64,000 nucleotides of DNA from Hydrocarboniphaga daqingensis (GTDB lineage Bacteria; Pseudomonadota; Gammaproteobacteria; Nevskiales; Nevskiaceae), in assembly GCF_900129825.1 (NCBI RefSeq), contig NZ_FQWZ01000002.1:363321-427320 (forward strand), read 5' to 3'. The notes under the pieces are model-generated. The model had not been told where the DNA came from. It was given only the letters and a program-made list of their open reading frames with translations, and searched no databases. The translations under genes were made by a program, and so were the position numbers. The stretch's first letter is position 1. Every line of letters begins with the position of its first letter. Positions 1 through 8,507 of this stretch are shown in pieces.

Positions 1-1071
1 ATGCTGGCGATGCTGGCCGCGTCGGCCGCGATCTGCATGAACACGCCGCTCGGCAAGGCCTTGCCGAGCGAGCTGCTCGCCTGGCTGCAGCGCTCGTTCA
101 CCGGCGAGCACTTGAGCATCGTCCTGCGTCTGTCGGTGCTGTTCTTGTTCGTTGCGTTCTTCTGGGCGCTGTGGGATCAGAGCAATGGCAACAGCTGGAC
201 CGTACAAGCCCAGTCCGGCCTGATGGACAAGCATCTGTTCGGCTTTCTCGGCGGCGTCTTCCCGGCGCTGGCGACCTACGAGATGCTGCCGGCGCAGCTG
301 CAGGTCGTGAACGGCCTGTACATCATCGTGATGATTCCGATCTTCAGCTTCGGTATCTATCCGCTGCTCGGCAAGTTCTTCGCCGTGACGCCGCTGCGCA
401 AGATCGGCATGGGCTTTTTCATCACCGCCTCGTCGTTCGTCGTCGTCGCCTGGATCGAGCAGCGCATCCAGAGCGGCCACGTGGTCAGCCTGTGGTGGCA
501 GATCAGCGCCTACGGCGTGCTGACCGCAGCTGAAGTGCTGGTGTCGATCACTTGCCTGGAATACGCGTACAAGCAGGCGCCGCCGGTGATGAAGAGCACG
601 ATCATGAGCCTGTTCCTAGTCTCGACCAGCCTGGGCAATGCACTGACGGCGACCGTCAACGCGCTGATGGTCGAGCCGCTGCAGGCCTCGTCGGTCGAAA
701 CCGGCGCGCAGACCTGGGCGACGATGAGCGCGGTCGACGACTTCGTCACCGGCCAGAAGATCGACTTTGCCGGCGACAACGGCGTGACGATCACCGACGT
801 CGACGGCACCGCTGCGCCGCTGGCCGGCACCTTCCTGATCGGTGAGATCGACGCCGCCGGCAAGCGCATCCGCCTGCTCGACAAGGTCGAGCGCCGCGAC
901 GTCGTCAGCAGCGGTGCGTTCGCTGCCGACAAGGCCGACGTGTCGACCTACGCGCTGGTCGGCCCGGTGTACTTCCTGTTCTTCGCGGCACTGATGGGCG
1001 GCATGGCCGTACTGTTCATCTTCTTCGCCGTCAGCATCAAGGAGCGCACCTTCGTCCGCGACGACGCTTGA
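1..1071 (+). CDS. Proton-dependent peptide transporter (POT/PTR2 family), C-terminal part, cut by the window edge
   Basis: This is the C-terminal portion of an inner-membrane MFS symporter that takes up di- and tripeptides with protons. Family signatures are visible: FFWALWDQSNGNSW near residues 53-66 and EVLVSITCLEYAYKQAP near residues 177-193, each flanked by hydrophobic helices. POT proteins are normally about 450-500 residues, so roughly the first third lies to the left of the window and the ATG at base 1 is not the real start. Odd: about 80 mostly polar residues (about 226-308, rich in D, G, T and V) sit between the last two membrane helices and look like a small beta-rich extracytoplasmic domain. 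The family call is firm; the exact substrate is not known. Confidence 0.85.
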   Translation: MLAMLAASAAICMNTPLGKALPSELLAWLQRSFTGEHLSIVLRLSVLFLFVAFFWALWDQSNGNSWTVQAQSGLMDKHLFGFLGGVFPALATYEMLPAQLQVVNGLYIIVMIPIFSFGIYPLLGKFFAVTPLRKIGMGFFITASSFVVVAWIEQRIQSGHVVSLWWQISAYGVLTAAEVLVSITCLEYAYKQAPPVMKSTIMSLFLVSTSLGNALTATVNALMVEPLQASSVETGAQTWATMSAVDDFVTGQKIDFAGDNGVTITDVDGTAAPLAGTFLIGEIDAAGKRIRLLDKVERRDVVSSGAFAADKADVSTYALVGPVYFLFFAALMGGMAVLFIFFAVSIKERTFVRDDA

Positions 1072-1132
1072 GCCAGCGGTCCGGGGCGCGGCGGGCGGGC
1101 TAAACTAGCGCGTGCCTGCCGGGTAGTCCGCC

Positions 1133-2035
1133 GTGTCCGAGTCCGCTGTCGAAGTCCCCGTCCGTTTCGCGCCCGCTGGCGGCAGCCGCGCGCCGCGGCT
1201 GTCTCACGAGTCCAACAAGCTGGCCAAGCGCCTGCGCCGCAACGTCGGCCAGGCGATCCAGGACTACAACATGATCGTCGACGGCGATCGTGTGATGGTC
1301 TGTCTGTCCGGCGGCAAGGACAGCTACACGATGCTCGACCTGCTGCTGCAACTGCAGGCCAAGGCGCCGGTGCGGTTCTCGATCACAGCGGTCAATCTCG
1401 ACCAGAAGCAGCCCGACTTCCCCGAACACGTGCTGCCCGACTATCTGCGCAGTCGTGGCGTCGACTTCCATATCCTCGAGCAGGACACCTATTCGGTGGT
1501 CAAGCGCGTCGTGCCCGAAGGCAAGACGATGTGCTCGCTGTGTTCGCGGCTGCGTCGTGGCGCGCTGTACAGCTACGCCCACGACCACGGCTATACCAAG
1601 ATCGCGCTCGGTCATCATCGCGACGACATCCTGGCCACGTTCTTCCTGAACCTGTTCTTCGGCGGCTCGCTGAAGGCCATGCCGCCGAAGCTGCAGTCCG
1701 ACGATGGCCGCAATATCGTGATCCGGCCACTGGCGTACTGCCGTGAAAGCGACATCGCCGAGTACGCGCGGCAGCGCGCGTTTCCGATCATTCCGTGCAA
1801 CTTGTGCGGCTCTCAGGAGCAACTGCAGCGCAAGCAGGTGCGCCGGATGATGGAAGCCTGGGAAGCCGAGCATCCCGGCCGCAGCGAGATCATTTTCAGG
1901 GCGCTGAGCAATGTCGCGCCGTCACAGTTGGCCGACCGCAATTTGTTCGACTTCGCCAGCTTGGGCGGCGACCGTCCGCTCGCTGAGGGCCAGGGCGACT
2001 GGCTGATGCCCGACGCCGATGCTGCGGCTCGCTGA
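1133..2035 (+). CDS. ttcA: tRNA 2-thiocytidine(32) synthetase TtcA
   Basis: TtcA puts sulfur on C32 of certain tRNAs, using ATP and an iron-sulfur cluster, in the cytosol. The PP-loop SGGKDS (residues 59-64) binds ATP. The two CxxC pairs typical of TtcA are present, C134/C137 in MCSLCSR and C222/C225 in PCNLCGSQ. The LGHHRDDI segment near residues 159-166 is also diagnostic. The 300-residue length is normal. The start is a GTG at 1133; the N-terminal 20 residues are poorly conserved in the family, so it could begin slightly later. The 3' end overlaps the next gene by 17 bp, suggesting cotranscription. Confidence 0.96.
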   Translation: MSESAVEVPVRFAPAGGSRAPRLSHESNKLAKRLRRNVGQAIQDYNMIVDGDRVMVCLSGGKDSYTMLDLLLQLQAKAPVRFSITAVNLDQKQPDFPEHVLPDYLRSRGVDFHILEQDTYSVVKRVVPEGKTMCSLCSRLRRGALYSYAHDHGYTKIALGHHRDDILATFFLNLFFGGSLKAMPPKLQSDDGRNIVIRPLAYCRESDIAEYARQRAFPIIPCNLCGSQEQLQRKQVRRMMEAWEAEHPGRSEIIFRALSNVAPSQLADRNLFDFASLGGDRPLAEGQGDWLMPDADAAAR

Positions 2036-3023
2036 CGCCGGCACGGCGCGCGCGATCGTCGCGGGTCTGTTGCTGCTGTCGTCGCTGGGCGTCGACGCCG
2101 GCGACACTGCAGCCGCCCGAACCGCGGCGCCACAAGACACCGTCACCGCGCCGGGCGCGGCGTTATCGGCCGAAGCGGCCGCCGCGACGCCGTTTTCCTG
2201 GACCGTCCAGCGCACCCCCGACCTTGCGGCTGCCGAGCAGGACGCCACGCGGGCGCCGGTGGTGCACCAGCTGGTGGGCTCGGTCCATCTGCTGCCGTCA
2301 TCGGCGTATCCGCTGCCACCGGGTCTGGATCAGGCCTACGCGCGCACCAGCGCGCTGGTGCTGGAGACCGATCTGGCCGCATTGCAGGAGCCGGCGTTCC
2401 AGCAGCAGTTCCTGCAGCGCGCACAGGCGCCGGGCGGCTTGCGCGCCATCGTCGAGCCGGCGCTGTATCAGCGGCTTCAGCAGCGCACCGCCGCGCTGGC
2501 CTTGCCCGACGGCTACTGCGATGCATTCCGCGCCTGGTTCTGCGCGCTGTCGCTGGAACTGTTCGAGCTGCAGCAGGCCGGCGTCGACGGTGATTTCGGC
2601 CTGGACCAACACTACTTTCAGCGTGCGCTACGCGATCAGCGCAGCGTGCGCTGGCTCGAAGAACCGGGTCAGCAACTGGCGCTGTTCACGACGATGAGCG
2701 ATGTCCAGTCGCAGCAGTTTCTGGCGGCCACGCTGCAGGGCTTGGGCGAGGACGGCGCCGATCCGAACGAGCTGCTGCGGCAGTGGCGCCTCAACGATCA
2801 GCCGGCGATGGCCCGCAACGTCGTGGATCTGAAGCGCCGCTATCCGGATGTGTACGACCGGCTGCTCGCCGCGCGTAATCGGGCGTGGCTGGCGCGGCTG
2901 GACGCGATGCTTGGCGAATCACGGCCGTTGCTGATCGTTGTGGGCGCTGCGCATCTGGTCGGGCCTGACAGCGTTCCGGCGCTGCTGGCGGCCCAGGGCT
3001 GGATCGTGACGCCGCAGCGCTGA
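2019..3023 (+). CDS. TraB/GumN family protein, exported
   Basis: A 334-residue TraB/PrgY/GumN family protein. The N-terminus has a hydrophobic stretch (about residues 12-26) consistent with a signal peptide, followed by an Ala/Pro/Thr-rich linker. The two family motifs are present: GSVHLLP near residue 87, equivalent to the GxxH motif, and VVGAAHLVG near residue 310. The family resembles a metalloprotease-like fold, and bacterial members are usually of unknown function; GumN lies in xanthan clusters but has no settled role. The gene starts inside the end of ttcA and converges on tatC with a gap of only 13 bp. The family call is good; the function is unknown. Confidence 0.85.
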   Translation: MLRLADAGTARAIVAGLLLLSSLGVDAGDTAAARTAAPQDTVTAPGAALSAEAAAATPFSWTVQRTPDLAAAEQDATRAPVVHQLVGSVHLLPSSAYPLPPGLDQAYARTSALVLETDLAALQEPAFQQQFLQRAQAPGGLRAIVEPALYQRLQQRTAALALPDGYCDAFRAWFCALSLELFELQQAGVDGDFGLDQHYFQRALRDQRSVRWLEEPGQQLALFTTMSDVQSQQFLAATLQGLGEDGADPNELLRQWRLNDQPAMARNVVDLKRRYPDVYDRLLAARNRAWLARLDAMLGESRPLLIVVGAAHLVGPDSVPALLAAQGWIVTPQR

Positions 3024-3036
3024 ATCAGCCGCGCGC

Positions 3037-3810
3037 TCAGCTCTTTTCGGCGGGCAGCGCGGCGCCTGGCTCGACCTTGGGCGAGGCCCAGACCGATGCC
3101 AAGATGCCGACTTCGTACAGCAGGTAGCTGGGGATCGCGAGCAGCAGCTGCGACAGCACATCGGGCGGCGTCAGCACGGCGGCGACGACGAAGGCGCCGA
3201 CCAGCACGTACTGGCGGTGTTCGCGCAGCTGCGCCGGCGTGACGAAGCCGGTGCGCACCAGCAGCACGATCGCCACCGGGGTTTCGAACGTGACGCCGAA
3301 GGCCAGGAAGATCGCGAGCACGAAATCCAGGTACTTGTTGATGTCGGTCATCACCGCGACGCCCGTGGGCGCGATGCCGACCATGAAGTGAAACACCGTC
3401 GGCAGCACCAGGAAGTACGCGAACGCGATGCCGGCATAGAACAGCCCGGTGCTCGACACCAGCAACGGCATCACGAAGCGCTGCTCGTTCTTGTACAAGC
3501 CGGGCGCGACGAAGGCCCAGACCTGGTACAGCGTCCACGGCATCGACAGCGCCGCGGCCAGGATGCCGGCCAGCTTCAGCGGCGCAAAAAACGGCGATGC
3601 GACTTCGGTGGCGATCATCGTCGCTCCCTCCGGCAGCAGGGCCAGCAGCGGCTTTGCGACGAAGGCGTAGATTTCCTTGCCGAAGTAGGCCAGCGGTGCA
3701 AACACGACCGCAATGCCGATCAGGATGCGCACCAGCCGCGTGCGCAGTTCCAGCAAGTGGGCGATCAGCGGCAGCTCGCCGTCGGAGGCCGCGTTGGGCG
3801 TGTTGCTCAC
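3037..3810 (-). CDS. tatC: Sec-independent translocase subunit TatC
   Basis: TatC is the polytopic receptor of the twin-arginine export system; with TatB it binds RR signal peptides of folded proteins. The N-terminal HLLELRTRL segment (residues 18-26) is the conserved cytoplasmic signal-recognition region. Further hallmarks are the FxPGLY-type segment (FVAPGLYKNE) and the FGVTFETPV motif, with six hydrophobic helices over 257 residues. It starts with GTG, whose first bases overlap the TGA of tatB (GTGA), indicating translational coupling. It is the last gene of the his-tat run. Confidence 0.97.
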   Translation of the reverse strand: MSNTPNAASDGELPLIAHLLELRTRLVRILIGIAVVFAPLAYFGKEIYAFVAKPLLALLPEGATMIATEVASPFFAPLKLAGILAAALSMPWTLYQVWAFVAPGLYKNEQRFVMPLLVSSTGLFYAGIAFAYFLVLPTVFHFMVGIAPTGVAVMTDINKYLDFVLAIFLAFGVTFETPVAIVLLVRTGFVTPAQLREHRQYVLVGAFVVAAVLTPPDVLSQLLLAIPSYLLYEVGILASVWASPKVEPGAALPAEKS

Positions 3811-4298
3811 GGGTACTGCGCCTCGGGCGGTGGCGCCGGGCGCGGCTTGGGCGGCTCGGCAGCCGGCGCGGGCGTCACCTCAGTGGGCGTGGGCGCGGCA
3901 GCGGGCGCGTCGGCCGTGGCGGTCGGCGCGGGTGGGATCGCGGTGGCCGCGTCGATCGCGTCGGCTTCGCTGGCCGCGGCGTTGGCAGCGGCCGTGATGT
4001 CGGCGCGCGTGGTGGCCGGCGTGATCCGGTCCTTGACGTCGCTGGTCAGCGAGCGGGCCGATTCTTCGATCGCGGACTTGGATTCACGCAGCGCTTGCTG
4101 CGCTTCCTGGAACTGGCGCTTGATGTCAGCGACGCTGGTCTCGCGTTCCAGTTCGTTGCTCAGATTGCGCATGTAGGCGCGCGCCTGGCCGCTCCAGCGA
4201 CCGACCGTGCGCGCCACCTTGGGCAGCCGCTCCGGGCCGAGCACGACCAGCGCGACGACGAAGCACAGCGCCAGTTCGGAGAAGCTGATGTCGAACAT
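3807..4298 (-). CDS. tatB: Twin-arginine translocase subunit TatB
   Basis: TatB partners TatC in the substrate receptor. It begins MFDISFSELALCFVVALVVLGPERLP: one N-terminal membrane helix with the conserved glutamate, then the LGPERLP hinge, which separates TatB from TatA. An amphipathic helix and a variable, charged tail follow. The 163-residue length is ordinary; the last 60 residues are Ala/Pro/Thr-rich and low in complexity. It overlaps tatC by 4 bp and follows tatA by 21 bp. Confidence 0.95.
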   Translation of the reverse strand: MFDISFSELALCFVVALVVLGPERLPKVARTVGRWSGQARAYMRNLSNELERETSVADIKRQFQEAQQALRESKSAIEESARSLTSDVKDRITPATTRADITAAANAAASEADAIDAATAIPPAPTATADAPAAAPTPTEVTPAPAAEPPKPRPAPPPEAQYP

Positions 4299-4319
4299 GC
4301 GACCGAATCCGGCGGCGGA

Positions 4320-4550
4320 TCAGACTTTGTCTTTTTCCGACTGCGTGCTGCTCTGATGCTGGTCGGCGCGCTGCTGGATCAGCTCGGCGCTGTGGCGCTC
4401 GGCTTCGGCTTCGCCTTCCTTCATCGACGACTTGAAGTTCTTGATCGCGCCGCCCAAGTCGCCGCCCATGTTGCGCAGCTTCTTGGTGCCAAACACCAGC
4501 ACGACGATGGCCAGCACGATCAGCCAGTGCCAGATGCTGAATGAACCCAT
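4320..4550 (-). CDS. tatA: Twin-arginine translocase subunit TatA
   Basis: TatA oligomerises to form the export conduit of the Tat system. The 76-residue protein has a single N-terminal helix ([20 protein letters not shown]), the [10 protein letters not shown] hinge typical of TatA, an amphipathic helix ([15 protein letters not shown]) and a short charged tail. It sits 64 bp downstream of hisE on the same strand, so it may be carried by the his transcript, as in several gammaproteobacteria where hisE abuts tatABC. Confidence 0.96.
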   Translation of the reverse strand: MGSFSIWHWLIVLAIVVLVFGTKKLRNMGGDLGGAIKNFKSSMKEGEAEAERHSAELIQQRADQHQSSTQSEKDKV

Positions 4551-4614
4551 GATGTCTGCTCCTGTGGTCGGTGTGCCCGGGCGGCGAGTCTAACGCGATG
4601 TCCGGACCGCCAAG

Positions 4615-4962
4615 CTACTCTTTGGTTGGGGTGCCGCGCGAAGCCTTTTCGGCCAGCCCGGATTGGGTGCTGCGACGCGTCAGTTCGTCGGCGATCTGCT
4701 GCGGTGCGATATTGCGCTGCGCCATCAGCACCAGCGTGTGATACCAGAGATCGGCCAACTCATAGACCAGCGCCGTGTCACTTTCGTTCTTGGCGGCGAT
4801 CAGCGTCTCGGCGGCTTCTTCGCCGAGCTTCTTGAGAATCGTGTCCAAGCCTTTGGCGTACAGCGATGCCGCGTAGGACGAGCCGGGATCGGCCGTCTTG
4901 CGCTGTTGAAGCAGCGTGTACAGCGAATCGATCACGGACGAAAAATCAGGCGCGGTGGTCAT
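4615..4962 (-). CDS. hisE: Phosphoribosyl-ATP pyrophosphatase HisE
   Basis: HisE hydrolyses phosphoribosyl-ATP to phosphoribosyl-AMP and pyrophosphate, step 2 of histidine synthesis. The 115-residue protein has the all-alpha MazG-like fold with the acidic metal-binding motif KKLGEEAAET (about residues 44-53) and ELADLWYHTLVLM (about 68-80). The start is the ATG at 4962; the open frame continues upstream but only the part from MTTAPDF onward matches HisE. It is monofunctional: the HisI cyclohydrolase that is fused to it or adjacent to it in many relatives is absent from the window. It lies 17 bp downstream of hisF. Confidence 0.95.
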   Translation of the reverse strand: MTTAPDFSSVIDSLYTLLQQRKTADPGSSYAASLYAKGLDTILKKLGEEAAETLIAAKNESDTALVYELADLWYHTLVLMAQRNIAPQQIADELTRRSTQSGLAEKASRGTPTKE

Positions 4963-4979
4963 GGCTGATGATGCCACGC

Positions 4980-5774
4980 TCAGATGACGGCGCTGCGAAT
5001 CTCGTTCTGGCGCACGCGCACGCCGCGGCTCGCCAGATAGGTTTTGGCGTCCTGCACGCTGTATGTGCCGGAGTGGAAGATGCTCGCGGCCAGCACCGCA
5101 TCGGCGCCGCCGCGGTCGAACCCTTCGTACAGATGTTCGAGATTGCCCACACCGCCGGAGGCGATCACCGGCACCGTGACCACCGAGCTGATCGCCTTGA
5201 GCACGTCCAGGTCGTAGCCTTCCTTGGTGCCGTCGCGGTCCATGCTGGTCAGCAGGATTTCGCCGGCGCCCTTTTCGACCATCTTCACGGCCCATTCGAC
5301 GGCGTCGATGCCGGTGGCCTTGCGGCCGCCGTGGGTGAAGACTTCCCAGCGTGGTGGTTCTTTCTTTTTGCTGACGCGCTTGCAGTCGATCGCCACGACG
5401 ATGCACTGCACGCCGTAGCGTTCGGCCGCTTCGGTGACGAAGTCCGGCTTGTGCACGGCGGCGGTGTTGATCGACACCTTGTCGGCCCCGGCCTTCAGCA
5501 GTGCGCGCACGTCGGCGCTGGTGCGCACGCCGCCGCCGACCGTCAGCGGAATGTAGATTTCGCGAGCAACGGCTTCGACCGTGGCGAACAGCGTTGGGCG
5601 CTCCTCGCTGCTGGCGGTGATGTCGAGGAACACCAGTTCGTCGGCACCCTGCAGGTCGTAGCGGCGCGCCACTTCGACCGGGTCACCTGCGTCGCGGATT
5701 TCAGCGAACTTGATGCCCTTGACGACGCGGCCGCGGTCGATGTCCAGGCACGGAATGATGCGTTTGGCCAACAT
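4980..5774 (-). CDS. hisF: Imidazole glycerol phosphate synthase cyclase subunit HisF
   Basis: HisF uses ammonia made by HisH to convert PRFAR into imidazole-glycerol phosphate and AICAR. The 264-residue (beta/alpha)8 barrel opens with [20 protein letters not shown], in which the Asp of CLDID is the catalytic acid. Other conserved barrel segments are [30 protein letters not shown] (second catalytic Asp) and ASGGVGN. It starts 27 bp after hisA ends, in the order hisB-H-A-F-E. Confidence 0.97.
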   Translation of the reverse strand: MLAKRIIPCLDIDRGRVVKGIKFAEIRDAGDPVEVARRYDLQGADELVFLDITASSEERPTLFATVEAVAREIYIPLTVGGGVRTSADVRALLKAGADKVSINTAAVHKPDFVTEAAERYGVQCIVVAIDCKRVSKKKEPPRWEVFTHGGRKATGIDAVEWAVKMVEKGAGEILLTSMDRDGTKEGYDLDVLKAISSVVTVPVIASGGVGNLEHLYEGFDRGGADAVLAASIFHSGTYSVQDAKTYLASRGVRVRQNEIRSAVI

Positions 5775-5801
5775 GATTTTTGCAGCCTTTGCGAAGACAG
5801 C

Positions 5802-6527
5802 TCAGGCGGTGGCGATCTTCACGGCGTCGGCGAGCGTGAAGCCGCCTTCGTAGAGTGCGCGGCCGATCACGGCCCCGGCGACACCTTCGCCTTCGAGGTC
5901 CTTGAGCTTGCGGATGTCGTCGAGCGTGGACACGCCGCCGCTGGCGAACACGGGCGTATTGACCGCCTGCGCCAGTGCGCGCGTCGACTCGACGTTGAAG
6001 CCGGCCATCATGCCGTCGCGGCCGATGTCGGTGTAGATCAGCGCTTCGACGCCGTCGCGCTCGCAATGCTGCGCGGCTTCGATGGCGTCGAAGTGAGTGA
6101 GCTTGGCCCAGCCGTTTAGTGCCAGACGCCCATCTTTGGCGTCGAGACTGACGATGATGTGGCGCGGGTATTCGAGGCACACGTCGCGCAGGAAATGCGG
6201 CGTGTTGATCGCCTTGGTGCCGATGATCACGTAGGCGACACCGGCATTGAGGTAGCGCTGTACGGTTTCCTCGTCGCGGATGCCGCCGCCGATCTGCACC
6301 GGCACGTCGACCGCCGAGGCGATGGCTTCGACGACCTTGAGGTTCACCGGCTGGCCTTTGATCGCGCCGTCGAGGTCGACGACGTGAATCCGCTCAGCGC
6401 CTTCATCGGCCCATTTGCGGGCCATTTCGACCGGGTCTTCGGAGAACACGGTCACGTCGTCCATGTTGCCCTGACGCAGGCGCACGCAATGGCCGTTCTT
6501 GAGGTCGATGGCGGGGATCAACAGCAT
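5802..6527 (-). CDS. hisA: ProFAR isomerase HisA
   Basis: HisA carries out the Amadori rearrangement of ProFAR to PRFAR in histidine synthesis. The 241-residue barrel begins MLLIPAIDLKNGHCVRL, with the catalytic Asp of AIDLK. It also has VQIGGGIRDEETV, YTDIGRDGMM (second catalytic Asp) and FASGGVSTLDD, all typical of HisA rather than HisF. The 148-bp gap to the upstream hisH is the widest inside the his run. That gap holds a compact GC hairpin (GCGGCGC at 6564 paired with GCGCCGC at 6573) and no supportable gene. Confidence 0.97.
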   Translation of the reverse strand: MLLIPAIDLKNGHCVRLRQGNMDDVTVFSEDPVEMARKWADEGAERIHVVDLDGAIKGQPVNLKVVEAIASAVDVPVQIGGGIRDEETVQRYLNAGVAYVIIGTKAINTPHFLRDVCLEYPRHIIVSLDAKDGRLALNGWAKLTHFDAIEAAQHCERDGVEALIYTDIGRDGMMAGFNVESTRALAQAVNTPVFASGGVSTLDDIRKLKDLEGEGVAGAVIGRALYEGGFTLADAVKIATA

Positions 6528-6675
6528 GGGAGCTTGGGCGGACGGCCGGTCAGACTGACGGATGCGGCGCGAGCGCCGCGAGTAGAGGACGGGTACTGCG
6601 TGTTCCGTTGCGAGGGACTCTGCCCGAACGCGGGACGCATTGGCAAGTTGGTTGTCGCCGCCAGACGCGCGGCGC

Positions 6676-7317
6676 CTAGGCCTGCCCGTTCCACTCGGCG
6701 AAATTGGCCAGCAGCTGCAAACCGGCCGCCTGACTTTTCTCGGGGTGGAATTGGAACGCCACGATGTTGTCTCGCGCCACGGCCGACGCGAAGCTCGTGA
6801 CGTAGTCGGTCACGCCGAGCACGTGCTCGGGCCGGTCGGGCTGCGCATGGTAGCTGTGCACGAAATAAAACCAGCTGTCGTCTGGCACGCGGTTCCAGAC
6901 CGGATGCGGGCGATTCTGCCGGACCCGGTTCCAGCCCATGTGCGGCACTTTCAGGCGTTCGACGGCATCGGCCGGCGGGTCTGGAAAGCGGACGACCTTG
7001 CCGGGGAACAGTCCCAGCGCATCAACGCCGCCGTTTTCATTGGAATGGTCGAGCATCACCTGCATGCCCAGACAGACGCCGAGCATCGGTACCTTGCGCG
7101 AGGCTTCGATGACCAGATCGTTGAGTTCGAGGCGGCGCAGTTCGTTCATGCACGCCAGCACACCGCCGACGCCGGGCAGCACCAAGCGGTCGCACTTGAG
7201 CAGCTTCTCCGGATCGTAGGAGATCTCGATGCGTTGCGACCCGGCAACCCGCTCCAGCGACTTGCCGAGCGAATGCAGGTTGCCCATCCCGTAATCAATG
7301 ACGCCGATGCTGGCCAA
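6676..7317 (-). CDS. hisH: Imidazole glycerol phosphate synthase glutaminase subunit HisH
   Basis: HisH is the class I glutamine amidotransferase that supplies ammonia to HisF. The nucleophile elbow is MLGVCLGMQ, with the catalytic Cys at about residue 85. The His-Glu pair is in FQFHPEKSQ near residues 190-198. The N-terminus IGVIDYGMGNLHSL is characteristic. Translation appears to start at a TTG (7317): no ATG or GTG lies before the conserved VIDYGMGN strand, so this start is forced by homology. It is 21 bp downstream of hisB. Confidence 0.96.
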   Translation of the reverse strand: MASIGVIDYGMGNLHSLGKSLERVAGSQRIEISYDPEKLLKCDRLVLPGVGGVLACMNELRRLELNDLVIEASRKVPMLGVCLGMQVMLDHSNENGGVDALGLFPGKVVRFPDPPADAVERLKVPHMGWNRVRQNRPHPVWNRVPDDSWFYFVHSYHAQPDRPEHVLGVTDYVTSFASAVARDNIVAFQFHPEKSQAAGLQLLANFAEWNGQA

Positions 7318-7338
7318 GGCGATGCTCTCGCGTGGGGT

Positions 7339-7932
7339 TTACAGGCTGCCCTTGGTGGAAGGCATCGTGCCTTCGGCCCGCGGATCGGGTTCGACGGCCA
7401 TGCGCAGCGCACGGCCGAACGCCTTGAAGATCGTCTCGGCCACGTGGTGGGCGTTGCGGCCGCGCAGGTTGTCGATGTGCACGGTGATCTTGGCGTGGTT
7501 GACCAGGCCCTGGAAAAACTCGCGCAGCAGGTCGACGTCGAAGCCGCCGATCAGCGCGCGCGGGTATTCGACGTTGTATTCCAGGCCCGGCCGACCCGAC
7601 AGGTCGACGACGACGCGCGACAGCGCCTCGTCCAGCGGCACGTAGGAATGGCCGTAGCGGCGCACGCCGCGCTTGTCGCCGAGTGCCTGGTCGAGCGCTT
7701 GTCCGAGCGTGATGCCGACATCTTCGACCGTGTGATGCGCGTCGATATGCAGGTCGCCGTGGGCCTTGACCATCAGGTCGATCAGGCCGTGGCGCGACAC
7801 CTGATCGAGCATGTGGTCGAGGAACGGGACGCCGGTGGCGAAATCCGACGTGCCGGTGCCGTCCAGGTTGATCTGGACTTGAATCTGCGTCTCGCGAGTG
7901 TCGCGGGCGATGCTGGCGATGCGTGCTGGCAT
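7339..7932 (-). CDS. hisB: Imidazoleglycerol-phosphate dehydratase HisB (monofunctional)
   Basis: HisB dehydrates imidazole-glycerol phosphate to imidazole-acetol phosphate using two manganese ions. The His-rich metal motifs are present: [24 protein letters not shown] and [13 protein letters not shown]. The 197-residue length matches the single-domain enzyme, so the histidinol-phosphate phosphatase domain of the enterobacterial HisB fusion is missing and that step must be encoded elsewhere. It is the first his gene of the leftward run; the upstream neighbour on the same strand is dtd, 77 bp away. Confidence 0.97.
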   Translation of the reverse strand: MPARIASIARDTRETQIQVQINLDGTGTSDFATGVPFLDHMLDQVSRHGLIDLMVKAHGDLHIDAHHTVEDVGITLGQALDQALGDKRGVRRYGHSYVPLDEALSRVVVDLSGRPGLEYNVEYPRALIGGFDVDLLREFFQGLVNHAKITVHIDNLRGRNAHHVAETIFKAFGRALRMAVEPDPRAEGTMPSTKGSL

Positions 7933-8009
7933 GTCGGCTGGCAGCCGTCGTATGGATCAAAAGGGCGCCAAGGATACTCCGCAGCGCCGCGCTGGCAAAT
8001 GTCGACTGA

Positions 8010-8447
8010 CTAAGACGTCAGCCAGAACGTCACCGGACCGTCGTTGGTCAGGCTCACCTGCATGTCGGCACCGAAGCGGCCGCTGGCGACGGCGCCGTGC
8101 CGGGCGACGGCCAAGCCGAGCAGGTGGGTGAACAGGGCCTTGGCGCGATCCGGCGGAGCGGCCGCCGAAAAGCTCGGGCGCAGCCCGCTGCGAGTGTCGG
8201 CCGCCAGCGTGAATTGCGGCACCAGCAGCAAGCCGCCGCCGACATCGGCCAGCGAGCGGTTCATTCGGCCGGCGTCGTCGGCGAATACGCGGTACCCCAG
8301 TAAGCGGCTCAGCAGCCGCTCGGCCGCCGCTTCGTCGTCGGGCTTTTCGATGCCGATCAGCACCAGCAGGCCACGGTCGATGGCGCCGGTCAGCTCCCCG
8401 TCGACGCGCACGCTGGCGCTGCTGACCCGCTGCAGTAGTCCGATCAT
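8010..8447 (-). CDS. dtd: D-aminoacyl-tRNA deacylase Dtd
   Basis: Dtd removes D-amino acids (and glycine) mischarged onto tRNA, a cytosolic quality-control step. The 145-residue protein starts [18 protein letters not shown], the usual family opening. It carries both cross-subunit motifs: PQFTLAAD, equivalent to SQFTL, and [11 protein letters not shown] near the C-terminus, with the NxGPVT element of the active site. It runs leftward and diverges from the acyltransferase gene that starts 60 bp away. Confidence 0.96.
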   Translation of the reverse strand: MIGLLQRVSSASVRVDGELTGAIDRGLLVLIGIEKPDDEAAAERLLSRLLGYRVFADDAGRMNRSLADVGGGLLLVPQFTLAADTRSGLRPSFSAAAPPDRAKALFTHLLGLAVARHGAVASGRFGADMQVSLTNDGPVTFWLTS

Positions 8448-8474
8448 CTGGGGTGCATCCTTTGTTCCATCTAC

Positions 8475-8502
8475 TTGAGACTTGCCAGTAGCTGCCTAGA
8501 AT
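8475..8502 (+). promoter_or_regulatory. Candidate sigma-70 promoter of the acyltransferase gene
   Basis: TTGAGA at 8475-8480 and TAGAAT at 8497-8502 are separated by 16 bp, each 5/6 to consensus. The start codon at 8508 lies only 5 bp past the -10 box, so transcripts from this promoter would be leaderless. It is a sequence match only. Confidence 0.4.
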
Positions 8503-8507
8503 GGCGT

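Noticed and set aside
6528..6675. Possible small gene in the hisH-hisA gap on the - strand (about 38 codons from an ATG)
   Set aside because: No ribosome site, Arg/Ser/Pro-rich composition, and it runs out of frame into hisA.
6640..8013. Long open frame (457 codons) on the + strand opposite hisH and hisB
   Set aside because: It is the antisense shadow of two well-supported his genes in GC-rich DNA; its composition is Arg/His/Ala/Asp-rich and matches no family.
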